The translations under genes and the position numbers were made by a program. 64,000 bases of DNA from Anaspis maculata (taxonomy: Eukaryota; Arthropoda; Insecta; Coleoptera; Scraptiidae): the NCBI GenBank assembly GCA_949128115.1, contig OX421961.1, positions 124,623,050 through 124,687,049 on the forward strand. The letters are read 5' to 3'. Each line of letters starts with the position of its first letter. Within the stretch, counting starts at the first letter, position 1. The notes beneath the pieces are model-generated. The model saw only the letters and a list, made by a program, of their open reading frames with translations, was not told where the DNA came from and made no database searches. Below, in pieces: positions 1-12,799 of the stretch.

Positions 1-555
1 AATTTTTGCTTTAATTGATGAATTGCTCAGATTTTTTTTTCGCGGGCTCAAAATATTTCCTAAGGAGAGGGAGCCCGTCAGTGTCATCCACCATCGGGGC
101 CCGGCGAAGCTCTCGGCGGCCCTGTATACGAAGGAGAGGGTATCAAATTTCATGCCGTGAAGCATGTTTGCTCAGTGGTGGAGTTTGCAGATCTTGACGC
201 TGATGAACAGAATTAAGTTTCTGAAATTAAATCCCAGGGACTTCAACGAAATCGGGTGTTTTTTTAACAAAATGCTTGCGAAGGATACCATTATTCACGG
301 AAAATTGCATTGCTATTTTATCCAATTATCGTCCAGAAAAATGGTTGAGTTTGTCGAACGCATAGCGCACACGGCATTGTAAAAGGTATAATTATGTTAC
401 CAAGTGCCAAAACGTGTTGCACAAGCTATTTTATCTGCGCCGTATCAAAAATGAATAACGACATTGAATTTCTATTTAGACAAGTAACATACATTCTTTT
501 TGAATAATCGATAAACAAAATTATACTTTGTAACAGATTTTGTTCGTTGAAAGTA
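1..555. other. No recognisable feature
   Basis: Two short open frames (15-197 and 164-382, plus strand) are present but show no recognisable motif. The segment is somewhat GC-richer around 60-180 and becomes AT-rich before the satellite-like block. I see no repeat structure. Confidence 0.4.
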
Positions 556-559
556 ACCG

Positions 560-3500
560 GTCTAAATTCTAAGATGAAGTTTGAAAACCTAAGTGGAAAT
601 TTCGAGTTTAAATCTGATGAATTTCCGAGATTAGGTCAGAAATTGTGGGCTTGACAAAGGTGAAGACTCATGAAAGTCTAAGTTTGGATTTCTCAGCTTG
701 TTAGAAACTACAAGATAAAATCGGAATTCCTCGAATCAACTCAAAACTCCCAAACAAGAATTACGCGATAAAATCGAAAATTCCTGCATGAAGTCAGACA
801 TTCTCAGTTTAATAAACGCGGCAGTTTCAAAATAAAGTCAATTTCTTGAACAAACTGCTTTTCGCTGTTTGCATAAATTGAAACAATTCCATGGAATGCA
901 TCATCTTGGAGTGGTGTTGACATTATTGGTCTTATATTCTTTTTCTCAAAGTTACACTGCAAAATTACTTCTTTGGCCCAACGCTTTTGCCATCAGGTTA
1001 TTTAAACGATTGAACTTTCAAAATTAATTCAGAGTTTTGTAGAGTGAACCGGAGTTTTGAATTTCAAGTCCAAATTTTGAGATAATGTCAAAAATTCCGA
1101 CACGAATTTCGAAATTTTTAGTATGATAAATGCATAAATTTTGATATGGATTCAGGATCTCATAGTAGGTACCTATATGTATAGGTTTGAGTTCTGAGAT
1201 AAGTATTTGCTCCCCAGATAAACTCAGGGGCTTAAATTGAAATCCCCGAGATATAGGTTAAGTGTGGAGTTGTAAGTTTGGTATAGAGACGGACTTTCTG
1301 ACTTCGTGTGAGTATAAATTTTGAAATGATGTCGGAGATTACAAGATGAAGTCGGATTTCCCCAGAACTTTCGAACTGAGGTATGAATACTGAGGTGATG
1401 TCGGAAATTCCGACATGAATTTGTGAATTCTGAGTTCGATAAATGCACAAATTCTGAGATGAATTCAAAATCTCAGAGTATAAGTTTGGATTCCGAGATG
1501 AGTTTTTGCTCTTCGGAAAAAACTCAGGAGTTCAGAGGTCAAGTTAGAATTTTCAAGATAAAATCGCAGCTCCCTGGATAAAGTGCAAAACTGCAAAGTT
1601 GTGAGTTTGGTATCGAGCCGAACTTTCTTAAAGTTCATGTGTGACTTTCAGGATGAAGTAGGAGAGATCACAAAGTGAAGCCGTATCCTCCCAGATTAGC
1701 TCAGAACATCCGAAATAAGGTAAAATTCTGGGATAATGTCAGAAATTCCGCCATAAATTCTGGGATGAATTCAGAATCTCAAAGTATAGGTTCGAATTCA
1801 GAGATAAGGTTTTACTCCCCATGAAAAACTCAGGAGTTCAAAGGTTGAGTTATTATACCTATTCAAGATAAAATCGCAATTCCCTGGATAAAGTGAGTTG
1901 TGAGTTTGGTATCATCGAGCCGGACATCCTGAGTTCAAGTGTGAATTTCAAGATAAAGTCGTAGAGATTACAAAGTATATATAGTCGGATTTTCCCAGAT
2001 TAGCTCAGAAATTCGGAACTAAGGTATAAATCTTGAGATAATAAAGAGAATTCTGAGCTCGATAAACGTACAAATTTTGATATGAATTCAGAATCTCAGG
2101 GTATAGATTTGGATTCCGAAGGTAAGTTTCCGCTCACTAGATACATTCAGGAGCCAGAGCTCGAGTTCAGGTTAGAATACTTATCTAGGATAAAATCGCT
2201 ACTCCCTGGATAAAGTATGATGTTATGAATTTGGTTTAGAGACGGACTTCCTGAATTCAAGTATGAATTCCAAGATGCAAAGTCGGAGGTTATAAGGTGA
2301 AGTCGAATTTTCCCAGATTAACTCATCAGAGCTTCCGAATTATAAGGTATAAATTCTGAGGTAGACTCGGATTCAGACTTTGATGTAAAGGCAAAAACTC
2401 CGAGATGTAGTCGGAATTTCTCAGATCAACTCAGAGGTTAAAATGTGATTATTTTTCGTTCATTCAACCTCGGTTCAATTTTGCAAAGAGACCTAACATC
2501 GACGCCGCTGAATGCTTTCTCTGCTCATACATTTTCACTGATATTTGAGTTTTGACTTCCAAAATACAGTCGGAATTCCTTAGATTAACTCAGAACTTTC
2601 AAAATCAATTTTTTATTCTGAGATAAGATTGGAAACTCAAGAAGTGAATTTAAAAAACATGACTGGATAAAGACAAAAATTCGGAGATTAATACAGAATT
2701 TCCAAGTTCAGGTCTGAATCTCGAGATAACGTCGGAATTATCTCGGTATACTTAGGTGAAACCAAAAGTTCCACGCTTATTAATTGAAGAAAAAACCCCT
2801 GAGTACCTACGATAAGGGAAGGATTTCCAAGTTATTATCTGATAAATATAAACAGTGAAATTCCGCAAAAGAGAACTCGAGATAGGTATACCTACTTGAA
2901 TATTCTGAGTTTGACAAAGGAGGAATCCGAGTTGAAGTTTGGCTTTCTGAGAATATCAAAACAAAAAATTCTGAGATGAATTGCAGAATCCTCAAGCTTG
3001 CGTCTGAATAGTGAATCCCGAGAAAAAGTCGCAATTTTTTAGGTGAACTCAGGGGTTCAGAGTTCAAGTTTGAATTCGAACTGAAGTCAGAATTCTCTAG
3101 ATAAAATACATGAGTTGTGAGTTTTTGTACAGACTTTTGAGTTCGAGTATGAGTTTTAAGATATCGGACAAAAAAAGTTGCAACAGATTGACTCAGAGCT
3201 TCTAAACTTGGGTGTATATCTTGAAATAAGATCGGAAATTCCGGGATAAAGAGGGCCATGCTGAGTTTGATATAAAGGCAGAGATTTTGGGATGGAGTCG
3301 ATATCTTCAGATAAACTCAGAGATCGAGAGTTTGAGGCGAATAAATTCAGAGGTTCAGAGATTAACTCAGATGTTAAGAGTTTGAGTTTGAATTTGATAT
3401 ATAGTCAGAATTCCCCAGATAAAGTCTAAATTTGTTAGTTTGGCGGCGATTTCTTAGTTCTAGTATTAACTTGAAGATGAAGTCGGAAAAATCAAGATGA

Positions 3501-4185
3501 AGTTGGGAAAATCACGATATAAAGTTGCAGTTCCTCAGATCAACTCGGAACTTCCGAGCTTGAACGTGAATTTTGAGATAAGATCGGAGATTCCGGGATG
3601 AAGTCGGCCATTCTGAGTTCGATAGAAAGGAGGAGATTCTGGAATGAAGTCGGAAATTTCATGCAGATAAACTCAGAGGTCGATAGTTTGAGTTCTAGCT
3701 CAAGTTCCATGGAGGTAGAAATTCTGAATTAAACTTGGACATTTCGAACCTAGGTCTGAATTCTGTGATAAAGCTCAAAGTTCCGAGCTAAACTCAAGGG
3801 TTCAGAGTTCAAGTTTGAATTTCCAAACTTCAGAAGTGTAAGTTTCAAAAGTAGAATCGTTTTTTCCGAGGGAACTCAGAACAATTCCTGAATCCAAGTC
3901 TTAAATTCGAGATAGGGTTGCAGAAATATGGAGGGAAGTGGAGAATTTTGAGTTTATTGAAAGCGGAAATTCCGAAAAAGCTCAGATATAAGTACACCAA
4001 AACTCTTCGCAGAACCGTCGAAATTCTTCACGTGAAGTCAAAGTTTGAAAGGTCAGGTGAATGTGGGTTCCCAGATAGAGTCTAAATTCCTGAAATAATC
4101 CTTCTTCTTGTTTTCGAATTCTTTCTTCCGAATTCAAATCTGAATTCCGAGATGAAGACGGAAATTGAGATAAAGGCAAAATTTT
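560..4185 (+). repeat. Decayed higher-order tandem repeat, block 1
   Basis: The block is built almost entirely of diverged copies of short phrases such as 'gaagtcggaattcc', 'agataaactcaga' and 'ttctgagat'. These occur roughly every 30-35 bp. A longer phrase, 'gttgtgagtttggtat' or close variants, recurs near 1268, 1596, 1885, 2222, 3112 and 3428. That gives a higher-order period of roughly 290-335 bp, with some units missing the marker. Similarity between units is partial, so this looks like an old satellite or a tandemly amplified element remnant. Open frames inside it (for example 2807-3259, minus strand) are by-products of the repeat. The second block (9860-15590) carries the same phrases as reverse complements. 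Confidence 0.7.
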
Positions 4186-4189
4186 TAAT

Positions 4190-5130
4190 GATGTATAATT
4201 GTGTTTCTGCCTAAAGTCTGAATTCTTTGAATAATAAAAATAGAAGTTGCATGTTTGAACCTGAATTTCCTAGTGAATAAGTGGAAGTTCCGCTATCCCG
4301 GTATTTCTTCCCAAAAACTGTTTCAATTTCACATAAACTGCCCCATCAAACGAAACATTCATGGTAAGTGAGAGCTCATAGATTGATACCGGGTGTTTTT
4401 CAAAATAATTATGAAGTAGAGTTAGCTGTGGAAGTGAAAATTCATTTATTAAGATGTCTGCGACTTGATTGATAGATTCAGTAAGTAGAAACACATATTG
4501 GGTTCCATCACAGAACAGTTCCGTCATAAGAAAAAGTATCGCAATGCGAACGTTTGAGAACCACTGGGCAAGTGTGATTCTTACAGGTTTTCGATCATTC
4601 CTTCACCCAGCTTATATCAAATACTACACCTGGTAAATCACCTGTTTTGATTTGACGGCATCCATGAATAAGATGCCATGCATGGCCAACTTTTGCAATC
4701 GAGTTATTCACGGCTATTCTATGATTATTTGCTTGCTTATTGTTCGATTTTGAGCGATTATTTACTAATTTAAGTTACTAATTTACATAAATTAAATAAT
4801 GAATAAGTAGTATAAGAGAAAAAATCATAGTAATTTACATGATTTTACAATTACATTTGACCACGGAGCCCTCTCTCTAGATACGCCACTGAAATGAGGA
4901 AAAATTTACTGTGGATTTGTTCTAAGCGTGAGATGGTTGGCAGGTTCCTGCAAAGCTGCAAAATTTTCACTCGGTGAATTGAAGTGGAGCTATAAGCAGA
5001 CTCAAATACGTTCTTCTTTCAAAGACAAATATGGAATATTATAATGATAAAATAATATATTTTGGAGATTATTGAAATTATTAATTGTAGGTCACAGATT
5101 TGGTCAGTTGAAACTCAGACTCCCCGTGTA
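4190..5130. other. AT-rich unique-looking DNA, no supported gene
   Basis: A minus-strand open frame of 85 codons (4270-4527) has a protein-like composition but no motif I recognise and no clear splice or promoter context. The rest is AT-rich with 'taatttac' type runs. Nothing else is supported. Confidence 0.35.
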
Positions 5131-6320
5131 GAACAGCATTCAATTCTGGAAATCGGAACGACGCTCCGCACGTGAAAGCGTGATAAGCTGGAAACGTTGC
5201 GCTTCGTGCAGCGGCGCCTCAAAAACTCCCCGCAACGAATAAAACGGCGGGCGAAAAACTTTTTGCGAGCAGCGTACACAAAACAAAAGCGTCCGACCCT
5301 CGAAACTTTCGCCGCACGGCCAGCTTCCCGAAAAGAAATCCTCGCTTCGCTCGCTCGCAGGAGAAACAAAGAACTGCGCCGTACGGCCTGCTGCGATACG
5401 GTCGAGAGTCGCCCGGATTCCTTTCGGCGGGGCATTAAGGAGTGGTTTTGCTTGTAGTGGTAGATCCCGGCCAAGCTAAGCTAAAAATCTTGCAGGAGCT
5501 AGCTAGCTGTATTGATCACGGTGGCTGAGAGAGAGAGGGTGGGCAGGTGGGGGTGGCACAAGCAGCTCTAAGGGTGGTCGAGGAAAGGACAAGGGTGCGG
5601 GTTGCGGTCTTAGTCCCTACCCGATATACCTCCGACACCCTCTCCGCGCTCTATTCGCACTGACTTGACCCTTGCGGGCTTCCAGAACGGCTTCCATGCT
5701 CGTGCACTCTCGCTGTATATTTGCGTGTGGGTTGCCAATTGAAAAATCTTGTTGTGGCACACAACCAGGGTAAACATTTTTTTCTCGTTCGGGCAATTTC
5801 CTCGTGTGTGTGTGTGTGTGCGTGATGTGCTTTCCCCCAAAAGCTGACCAAATATTTTCCTTTTCCAGCAGCGCGTTAATCTTCACATCGGCCTCGAAAT
5901 ATTTTGTTTGTTCACGTATGGCAATTTGATGGCAAACACCTGTCCGAAAGTGAAAAGAAAACCTTTTTCCCGCGATTTTTCCGCGGAGCCTGCGCCGCGG
6001 TGGCCGTGCCAAAGCAAGTTGGATGAGGTACGGGTGTAATTCTCACACACACACACACACGCTCACCCACCCTCAATAGTACCGGAGTTATCCGGTAAAA
6101 TTGCTGCACGCTCCCGGAAACTAGTATTACCAAGCTCTCTCCTTTTCCTCCTGCAGTTCCCAAATGCCGGGGCCGAACGCCATCAAAAGTAACTACCGCA
6201 CGTACAATAAATGTACGAATAAACATGGACCTCTGGCTGGAACGCTCTGGACTCGCCGTATAAATGTGTACGCCGTTGCTAGAGAGAGCATGCGGAAGAA
6301 AGTATCGAGCCCTGAAAAAT
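5130..6320. promoter_or_regulatory. GC/CpG-richer island, candidate regulatory DNA
   Basis: The composition shifts sharply to GC- and CpG-rich compared with both flanks. Open frames occur on both strands (for example 5115-5474 minus and 5197-5457 plus), as expected from low stop frequency rather than from a gene. Two dinucleotide runs fall inside: (GT)n near 5803-5823 and (CA)n near 6043-6060. None of the foldback structures common in the window appears here. A host promoter, enhancer or unrecognised exon is possible; this is inference from composition only. Confidence 0.25.
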
Positions 6321-6329
6321 GGAAGTAAT

Positions 6330-7344
6330 TAATTATTCAAGGATATCTGCGATCCTTTGTTGCTAGAAGACAATCGCCATTGTTATTTCAAAGCCCAGTA
6401 CAAACAATTACAGATAATTGGGACTCTCTTTTATATAATGTGGCGATGTTTATTTTTACGAGAGAGCGCCACGGAGCAGGAACAGGAATGAACAAGCATC
6501 AATGATTTACCAGTTTCAGCAGGAATACCTATAGGAATGTGCTCGTGTACCTACCCTCGGTGTGCGCATCAGAACCAACAATTACCTTTACACACTTACC
6601 ATTCACTCTCGTTATTTTCTCTTTTTTTGCGAAGCGTGCGTGGGCGAGAATGCGTGCATCCAATGATGAGGAAAGGAGAAAAGGCCACCTGAGCCTCCAA
6701 TTGCGATTGATCCAGAGTGGAAATTTTTGGAAAACGAAGTTCGTGATACAATTTAGAATCCTTTGTTACACGCAGCGAACTAGGATAATCAAGCTCGACT
6801 GCTAATACTTGTGAATGACTCCCCAATGGAAAATTATAGGGATTTTGGAGAGTTCCAATTCCAAATGAATGAAAATTGAATATTCACACGTCGAGGAAAT
6901 TTTGCGTCACTTGAGAATGACAAAAAATGTCATAAAATGACGTGAAGAATTCTAGTCGTATGGAATTCTTGATATAAAAGAAAATAAAAAAAATAAATAA
7001 ATATGAAATAAAATATTTCTTTTCAAGTACCATTCGTGCATGAATTTCGGAATTTTTATTGTAAAATGAACCTAGGAGTAAGTGATATTTTCCGTATCAA
7101 GATAAGAAGCTGCATCGATTTTGATTATGAAATACGTGGTACTTCAGAAAACTGTGAAAAATTATGCGACATCCTGTATATACGGCATGAGATGGAAAAT
7201 TGTGTGGGTACAGTGGACACATCGACACATCCAAAAACTACACAGGAAAAATCGGTCTAAAATTAGTGGATATATTACATACCGACACGAGAAATACATC
7301 ATTACTGCTGAGAGCACAGAGAGCTTCCAGGCAAAGCCTATAGC
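6330..7344. other. AT-rich DNA; partial duplicate of foldback material at its end
   Basis: No gene is recognised up to 7260. At about 7261-7330 there is a diverged direct copy of the adjoining foldback sequence at about 7433-7505. The shared phrase is 'tacatcattactgctg' followed by 'gagcacagagagc', offset by about 172 bp. Confidence 0.4.
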
Positions 7345-8367
7345 TATAAACAGGAAAAACTCCAACAAAATAACTTTGAAAAGTGGTATTAAATTTGCAC
7401 CACTGTATGGTACCAGCTGTACCTCGAAGATATAATTAGTATATTACATACCGAGACGGAAAATGGAAAATACATCATTACTGCTGGGAGCACAGAGAGC
7501 CTCGCCTCTAGCCCGAAGCTGGAATGATGTATTTACCGTCGAGAGTATACATTTGTATACTCAAAAGTTGAAATATGAAAATTAACTTTTTGTCATAACT
7601 TCCAGATAGGCCGATTAATTTTGCTGAAACGTGGTTCAAGAAATACTGATTAACACACTTATTGTTTGGTTGGATGCATATTTTGAAATCTTCCTTCTGA
7701 AGCTACCATTTCTTCACTTTCTCGGTAGGTCGGCAATGGGTCACTTCCCGACCTCCTACTAGGTATGTAATGAATCAATTACCATAGTGGTTGTGAGTAA
7801 AAGTTTTTTCACAATATCCCGAAGGGAAAGTTTCAACTCTTTGAAGTACCTATGGTGGATTTCAAAATAAATAAACCACTTAATTTTACTTACAACCACT
7901 ATGGTAATTGATTTATTACATACCTAATAGGAGGTCGGGGAGTGGCCCATTGCCGACCTCCCAAGAAAGTGAAGAAATGGTAGCTTTAGAAAGGGGAATT
8001 CAAAATATGCATCCAACCAAACAATATGTGTGTCAATCAGGATTTCCTGAACCACGTTTCAGCAAAATTAATCGGCCTATCTGGAAGTTATGACAAAAAG
8101 CTAATTTTCAGATTTCAACTTTTGAACGCCTGTAATCCTGCAAGCTGAGTACCTGGTTGTGGGTAAAACAGTATACATACTCTCGACGGTAAATACATCA
8201 TTCCAGCTTCGGGCTAGAGCCTCCCTGTGCCCTCAGCAGTAATGATGTATTTCCCGTCTCGGTATGTAATATACTATTACATCTTCGAGGTACAGACTGG
8301 TACCATACAGTGGTGCAAATTTTATACCATTTTTCAAAATTATTTTGTGGGAGTTTTTCCTGTTTAT
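7345..8367. mobile_element. Foldback (palindromic) MITE, about 1.0 kb
   Basis: Two long inverted arms, about 7345-7804 and 7889-8367, are separated by a loop of roughly 85 bp. The outer ends are 'tataaacaggaaaaactcc' on the left and its near-complement at 8349-8367. The arms stay complementary inward through 'gcaccactgtatggtacca', 'ccagataggccgattaat' and 'accatagtggttgt', with scattered mismatches. The ends begin with TA, so a TA target duplication is possible but not proven. No transposase frame is visible, so it is non-autonomous. Either strand would fold into a long hairpin RNA. Confidence 0.85.
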
Positions 8368-8369
8368 AA

Positions 8370-9177
8370 TAATAACAATAAAAAATAGAAACTGACCACT
8401 CCCATTTTTCAGAATACGGTAAAAAATTTATAAAAATATTTCCTGTTATTCTATTTTTTCATTTGAACAAAGTTCGAATTGTTTTTTCTTAGTTTGAAAA
8501 TGAAATATAATCTCGTACCTCAAGGGTTTATTCTGCACTTAATATTCCATACCTGGAAGAGTTGAAAGGAGAGATCCAGATCCAAGATCCAACATGCGTG
8601 AGCACCTGGACATACGGGTACGGGTCCAGAAATTTTGAAAAAGACCAGCCCTGATTTTTCGCTGCATAATTTTTTCTGGAAAAAACTGGAACAGATCGAT
8701 TTTTTTCGAGGGAAACATACAACTTGCATGATATTTTCAATCTTGCCGTTACACCCTCTACCCTCTACATGCATGGTGTCCAGAAAATGCCGGAAAAGCT
8801 CTGCAGCACGTTGTGCAGGACCCTTCAGGGAAATCCCGAAAAAATGATTGATGAAATCTTCCACATTTTTTGAAGCCCTCAAGGTGAAAAACTGGTCTTT
8901 CGAATAATAATTTTCTTAGTTTCTCACTCACCCTGTAAACAAACGGAAATTCAATGAACAATCAGTGGTAGATATCTCTTTCTCATAGCTCTGCCGTCAA
9001 CAGTAAAGTGGAATCTATTGAATCAACAAAATCAGAAGGGTTCAACCTTGACCCTTAATAACCCCAACAATAAAGTTAACAGAGAATAATTTTGAATTTT
9101 GGTTTTTGTATAATGTTCATATTCATATATTTATTTGTAGCTTAAACCTTGATGATGAACGCCACTAGCTCGAAATA
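8370..9177. other. No supported feature
   Basis: Short overlapping frames on both strands at 8520-8960 lack recognisable motifs. The remainder is AT-rich and I see no inverted or tandem repeat structure. Confidence 0.35.
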
Positions 9178-9179
9178 TA

Positions 9180-9625
9180 CAGGGTGGCCCACTGAAAGCA
9201 AAACAGACAAGCTTTTGGGCATTCGCTTTCATTTTTTCGAAATAAGCCCGGACAAGTCAACTTTGTTTTCAAGGGGGACATTCAACTGCTATAAACTTGA
9301 CCGTGGAGTTTCACCCCCGCAGTCAGGGTGGCAGCCCCTTCGAAAATTTCAAGTGACAATTGGGGTTGAGTGATACTTCATTTTAAAGCTGGTTCAATTT
9401 TCTTCATAGCGGTGTTCATTTTTTTCTCCGGTTCGATGCAATTTTTTTAAGATAATGGTTATTTCAGTGTTTTTGGAGGGTCACAGCCCCTTCAAGGAGG
9501 CTGGCTCGAAGTTGCCGAACCCATGACGAGGCTTATGTTCGTTCAGTGAACATGTTACAGAATACAAACAAATGAGGTCCAAGTGCCCAAAAATTTGTCT
9601 GTTTCGTTTTCGTTGGGCCACCCTG
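9180..9625. mobile_element. Mariner-type MITE with TA-flanked TIRs
   Basis: The left end reads 'cagggtggcccactgaaa' preceded by TA (9178-9179). The right end is its complement, '...cgttgggccaccctg', followed by TA (9626-9627). The TIRs continue imperfectly through 'gcaaaacagacaa' and 'ttgtctgtttcg'. The 446-bp interior has no transposase. CAGGGTGGCCCA ends with TA duplications are typical of Tc1/mariner-derived MITEs. The short plus-strand frame at 9149-9373 runs across the left end and is not a gene. Confidence 0.8.
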
Positions 9626-9973
9626 TAGATTGGTTCAATAGACATGCGCCTTTTTGAGTAGTGTCAAGACAGAAGAACTATGTATATACACATTTCCGAC
9701 AAAACACGCTGCAGAATGGGAGAGCTCCTGTGGAAAACCAAGAATAAAAGTCGAAGAATTTCCTTATTATTTTGTAAAAATTCTCTGAATGGTCCCTTAC
9801 AACTTATATCTACTGAATAGCTTTTTCCTCATTTTCTGGAAACCTTGTCGAGGCGGGGAACTCAGAATTCAGATTCAGCATTCCAAGTTCACACACAAGT
9901 TCAAGAGTTAAGACTTATCTGAGTTTCTCTTGGAACTTAACTTCCGCTTATCCTATTCCTTTATCAAATGGTC

Positions 9974-10152
9974 AGTTTATGATGAGCGATACCCGGCGGA
10001 GCGGAGCTGAGCTGAGCGATTTTTTTTTGTCTGGACCAATCCCGTCCATTCATGATGTCACGTCCCCGCATCGTAATTGGCCTAGGCAAAAAAATCGCTC
10101 CGCTCCGCTCAGCTCAGCTCAAATCGCGGCAAAAAATCGCTCATCATAAACT
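9974..10152. mobile_element. Small palindromic MITE (179 bp)
   Basis: The terminal inverted repeat is 'agtttatgatgagcgat' at the left and its exact complement at 10136-10152. The interior has a GC-rich 'gcggagcggagctgagc' motif on the left and a rearranged complementary version ('cgctccgctcagctcag') on the right, next to T- and A-runs. No coding potential. Confidence 0.8.
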
Positions 10153-11220
10153 AAGCTAAACTCTGAATTATTGGTCATTCAACTCGAAATTACCAAACTT
10201 ATTCAGAAGTGAGACTTTACTTCAAAACTTTTGCTTTTATCGAACTTGGATTCCCGACATTATCTCGGGAATGCAATCCTGAGCTCGGCAATTCTGAGAC
10301 TATCTTGGAAATTCCAACATTATATTGCGAAATGAAAATTCAGACTCAAACTCAAAATTTTAGCTGTGGTTAAGCCCACAATTTCAAACTTCACCTTGAA
10401 ACTTAGTCCAATTTGAAAATACCTCTGTAACTTGGTAACTTTATCTCGATAATTCCGACATTAGTGGCGCTTCTGTATCAAAACCGTTACATTTCAAAGG
10501 CTGTTAAATAAAATCAGCCAATCATAAAGCCGATTTCTTGTCGTTCCTGGGTGACCAGCGCCTTTCAAAATTTTACTGGTCCGTTAAAACGTTACAGAAT
10601 TTTTCCCGCAATTTCTGATACTATTTCTACATTTAGACTTAGTAATTTATATTTTGTAAGCTCGGAATAAGCGCCAAGATTATCTAGGGTAGGTACCTCG
10701 ACTCTAAAATCTGAGTGGATCTGAATAATTCCAATCTTTTCTCAGAGTTCAGACATATGTCTGAATTTTTCTTGGAACTTCCGCCTTTATCAAAATACTA
10801 ATTTACTCTTCATCTTGGAATTCCTAAGCATTCAGACTTAGATCCGGGAGTTTATTTCAAAATTTTCAATTTCACCGAGCTCGAAATTTCCAACATTTTC
10901 TTGGATTGGAAATTATCATGGATTATTTGAAATCCCAACATTACACTGTGAAATAAAAATTCAGTTTGTACTACAAAATTTTTGCCGTAATAAAACTCAG
11001 AACTTCCAACTTCATGCATCTAGAAATTTGAATAAATTTAGAAATCTCTCTATAGAAGATTTGTATCCAAGAAACTTTATTTGAGGAAATCTGACACTAT
11101 CTCGGAATCTCCGACTTTCTCTCGCTTTCTGATTTTACTTCTGATTCTGAATTTAGACTTGATCTCGGAATTCATACTTATATTGGCTCAGAAGCTCTGA
11201 GATTATCTGGGAAATACAAA

Positions 11221-11356
11221 CTTAGGCCGGGTTGCTCACTTTGAGTTTAACTTTAAACCCGGTTTGGATACTATGGAAATAATTGTTGCAACAATTAAAT
11301 CTATGGCAATCAAACCAAGTTTAAAGTTAAACTCAAAGTGAGCAACCCAGCGTAAG
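11221..11356. mobile_element. Palindromic MITE, family 1 copy A (136 bp)
   Basis: The arms 'cttaggccgggttgctcac' plus 'tttgagtttaactttaaac' and their near-perfect complement span the whole element. The loop contains 'ctatggaaataattgttg'. The element at 26007-26134 has the same loop in the opposite orientation, so the two belong to one family. It lies within the second satellite-like block. Confidence 0.85.
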
Positions 11357-11716
11357 ACATCTTGACTATCCAAGTTTAACTGGACAATTCCAAATTTTTC
11401 TCAATGTTCGGACTTACCTAAATTTTTCTTGGAATTTCCGCTTTTATCAAAATTAGAATTTGCTCTCCATCTTGGAATTTCCAAACTTATCTCGGAGTTC
11501 AGACTTGAATCCGCGAGTTTACTTCGAAATTATTTATTACACTGATTTCGAAATTCCATACATTATCTCGGGAAGGTGAGACTTGAACTCGGAAATTTCG
11601 AGATTAAGTATGTTGAAAATTCCAACATTACAACGCAAAATGAAAATTACGAGTTGAACTCAAGATTTTTGCCTCAATAAAACTCAGAATTATCAGCATC
11701 ATCTTGGAATTCAGAC

Positions 11717-12799
11717 AAAGGACCCCGCACGATTCTTATGGAAAATGGCTCCCGGTTAAATTCTCTGAATTTTTGATATGATGTAGCTCTGAGATATACT
11801 AATCAAATACCGTGAACCTCAAACTCAAATAATGGACAGTTTTTTACCCACAGGGGGTTGAAGTTGGAGGTTTTGACGGCTTAAAAATGATATTCTGACG
11901 TAAATAAAAGCTTTCTATTTGGTTTCTCTTCAAGATGTGTTTCATGCTATATGTATTTATTTGACAAGAAAATATCAACCCCCTCCTCCACCCCCATCCC
12001 CTATCTACCATCACAAAATTCGAGATTACTCTCAAAAGCCATGCAGATGGCTTATGTGATTTAAATTATGAATTTTGACATAAAAATTATTTTCCACCCC
12101 TAATGTTGGGGTGCCGATTTTCCAATTTTCCTCGGTTAATTTGGCTGAATTTTTGGTATTGTGTACTTCTAATTCTGCTGAACAATAAGTTCCCAAGCCA
12201 AAATTTATTCCTATGGACAGTTTTTGTTCTTCAGGGGACTGAAGTTGAAGATTTGAGAGCATAAATATTGAACTTCAGTCCCCTGCAGAACAAAAACTGT
12301 TCATAGGAATAAGTTTTGGTATAGGAACTTTTTGTTCAACAGAATTAGAACTACACAATACCAAAAATGCAGCCAAGTTAACCGAGGAAAATTGGAAAAT
12401 CGGCACCCCAACATTAGGGGTGGAAAATAATTTTTATGTCAAAATTCATGATTTAAATCACAGAAGCCATCCGCATGGCTTTCGGGAGTAATCTCGAATT
12501 TTATGATGGTAGATGGGGGTTGGGGGTGGAGGAGGGGGTTGATATTTTTCTGTCAAATAAATACATTTAGCATGAAACACAACTTGAAGAGAAACCAAAT
12601 AAAAAGCTGCTATTAACGTCATAATATCATTTTGAAGCCGTCAAAACCTCCAACTTCAACCCCCTGTGGGTAAAAAACTGTCCATTATTTGAGTTTGTCG
12701 TTCACGGTATTCGATTAGTATCTCATAAGCTACAACATATAAAAAATACAGAGAATTTAACCGGGAGCCATTTTCCATAAGAATCGTGCGGGGTCCTTT
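11717..12799. mobile_element. Near-perfect palindromic foldback element, about 1.08 kb
   Basis: The arms run about 11717-12246 and 12271-12799, around a loop of only about 24 bp. The outer sequence 'aaggaccccgcacgattctt' is matched exactly by its complement at the right end. The inner ends 'aggggactgaagtt' and 'aacttcagtcccct' face each other. The arms are about 530 bp long with few mismatches. The two minus-strand frames in the left arm (11844-12262) are not genes; they are only partly mirrored in the other arm. No flanking duplication is obvious. Confidence 0.88.

Noticed and set aside
2807..3259. Minus-strand frame of 150 codons as a gene
   Set aside because: It lies wholly in the decayed satellite block and reflects the repeat phrases.
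4270..4527. 85-codon minus-strand frame as an exon
   Set aside because: Protein-like composition but no recognised family and no clear splice sites. Evidence too weak to call.
5115..5474. Minus-strand frame of 119 codons and overlapping plus-strand frame (5197-5457) as a gene
   Set aside because: Both strands are open because the DNA is CpG-rich. The products are arginine-rich and have no recognisable domain.
9149..9373. 74-codon plus-strand frame as a gene
   Set aside because: It crosses the left end of a TA-flanked MITE and has no motif.
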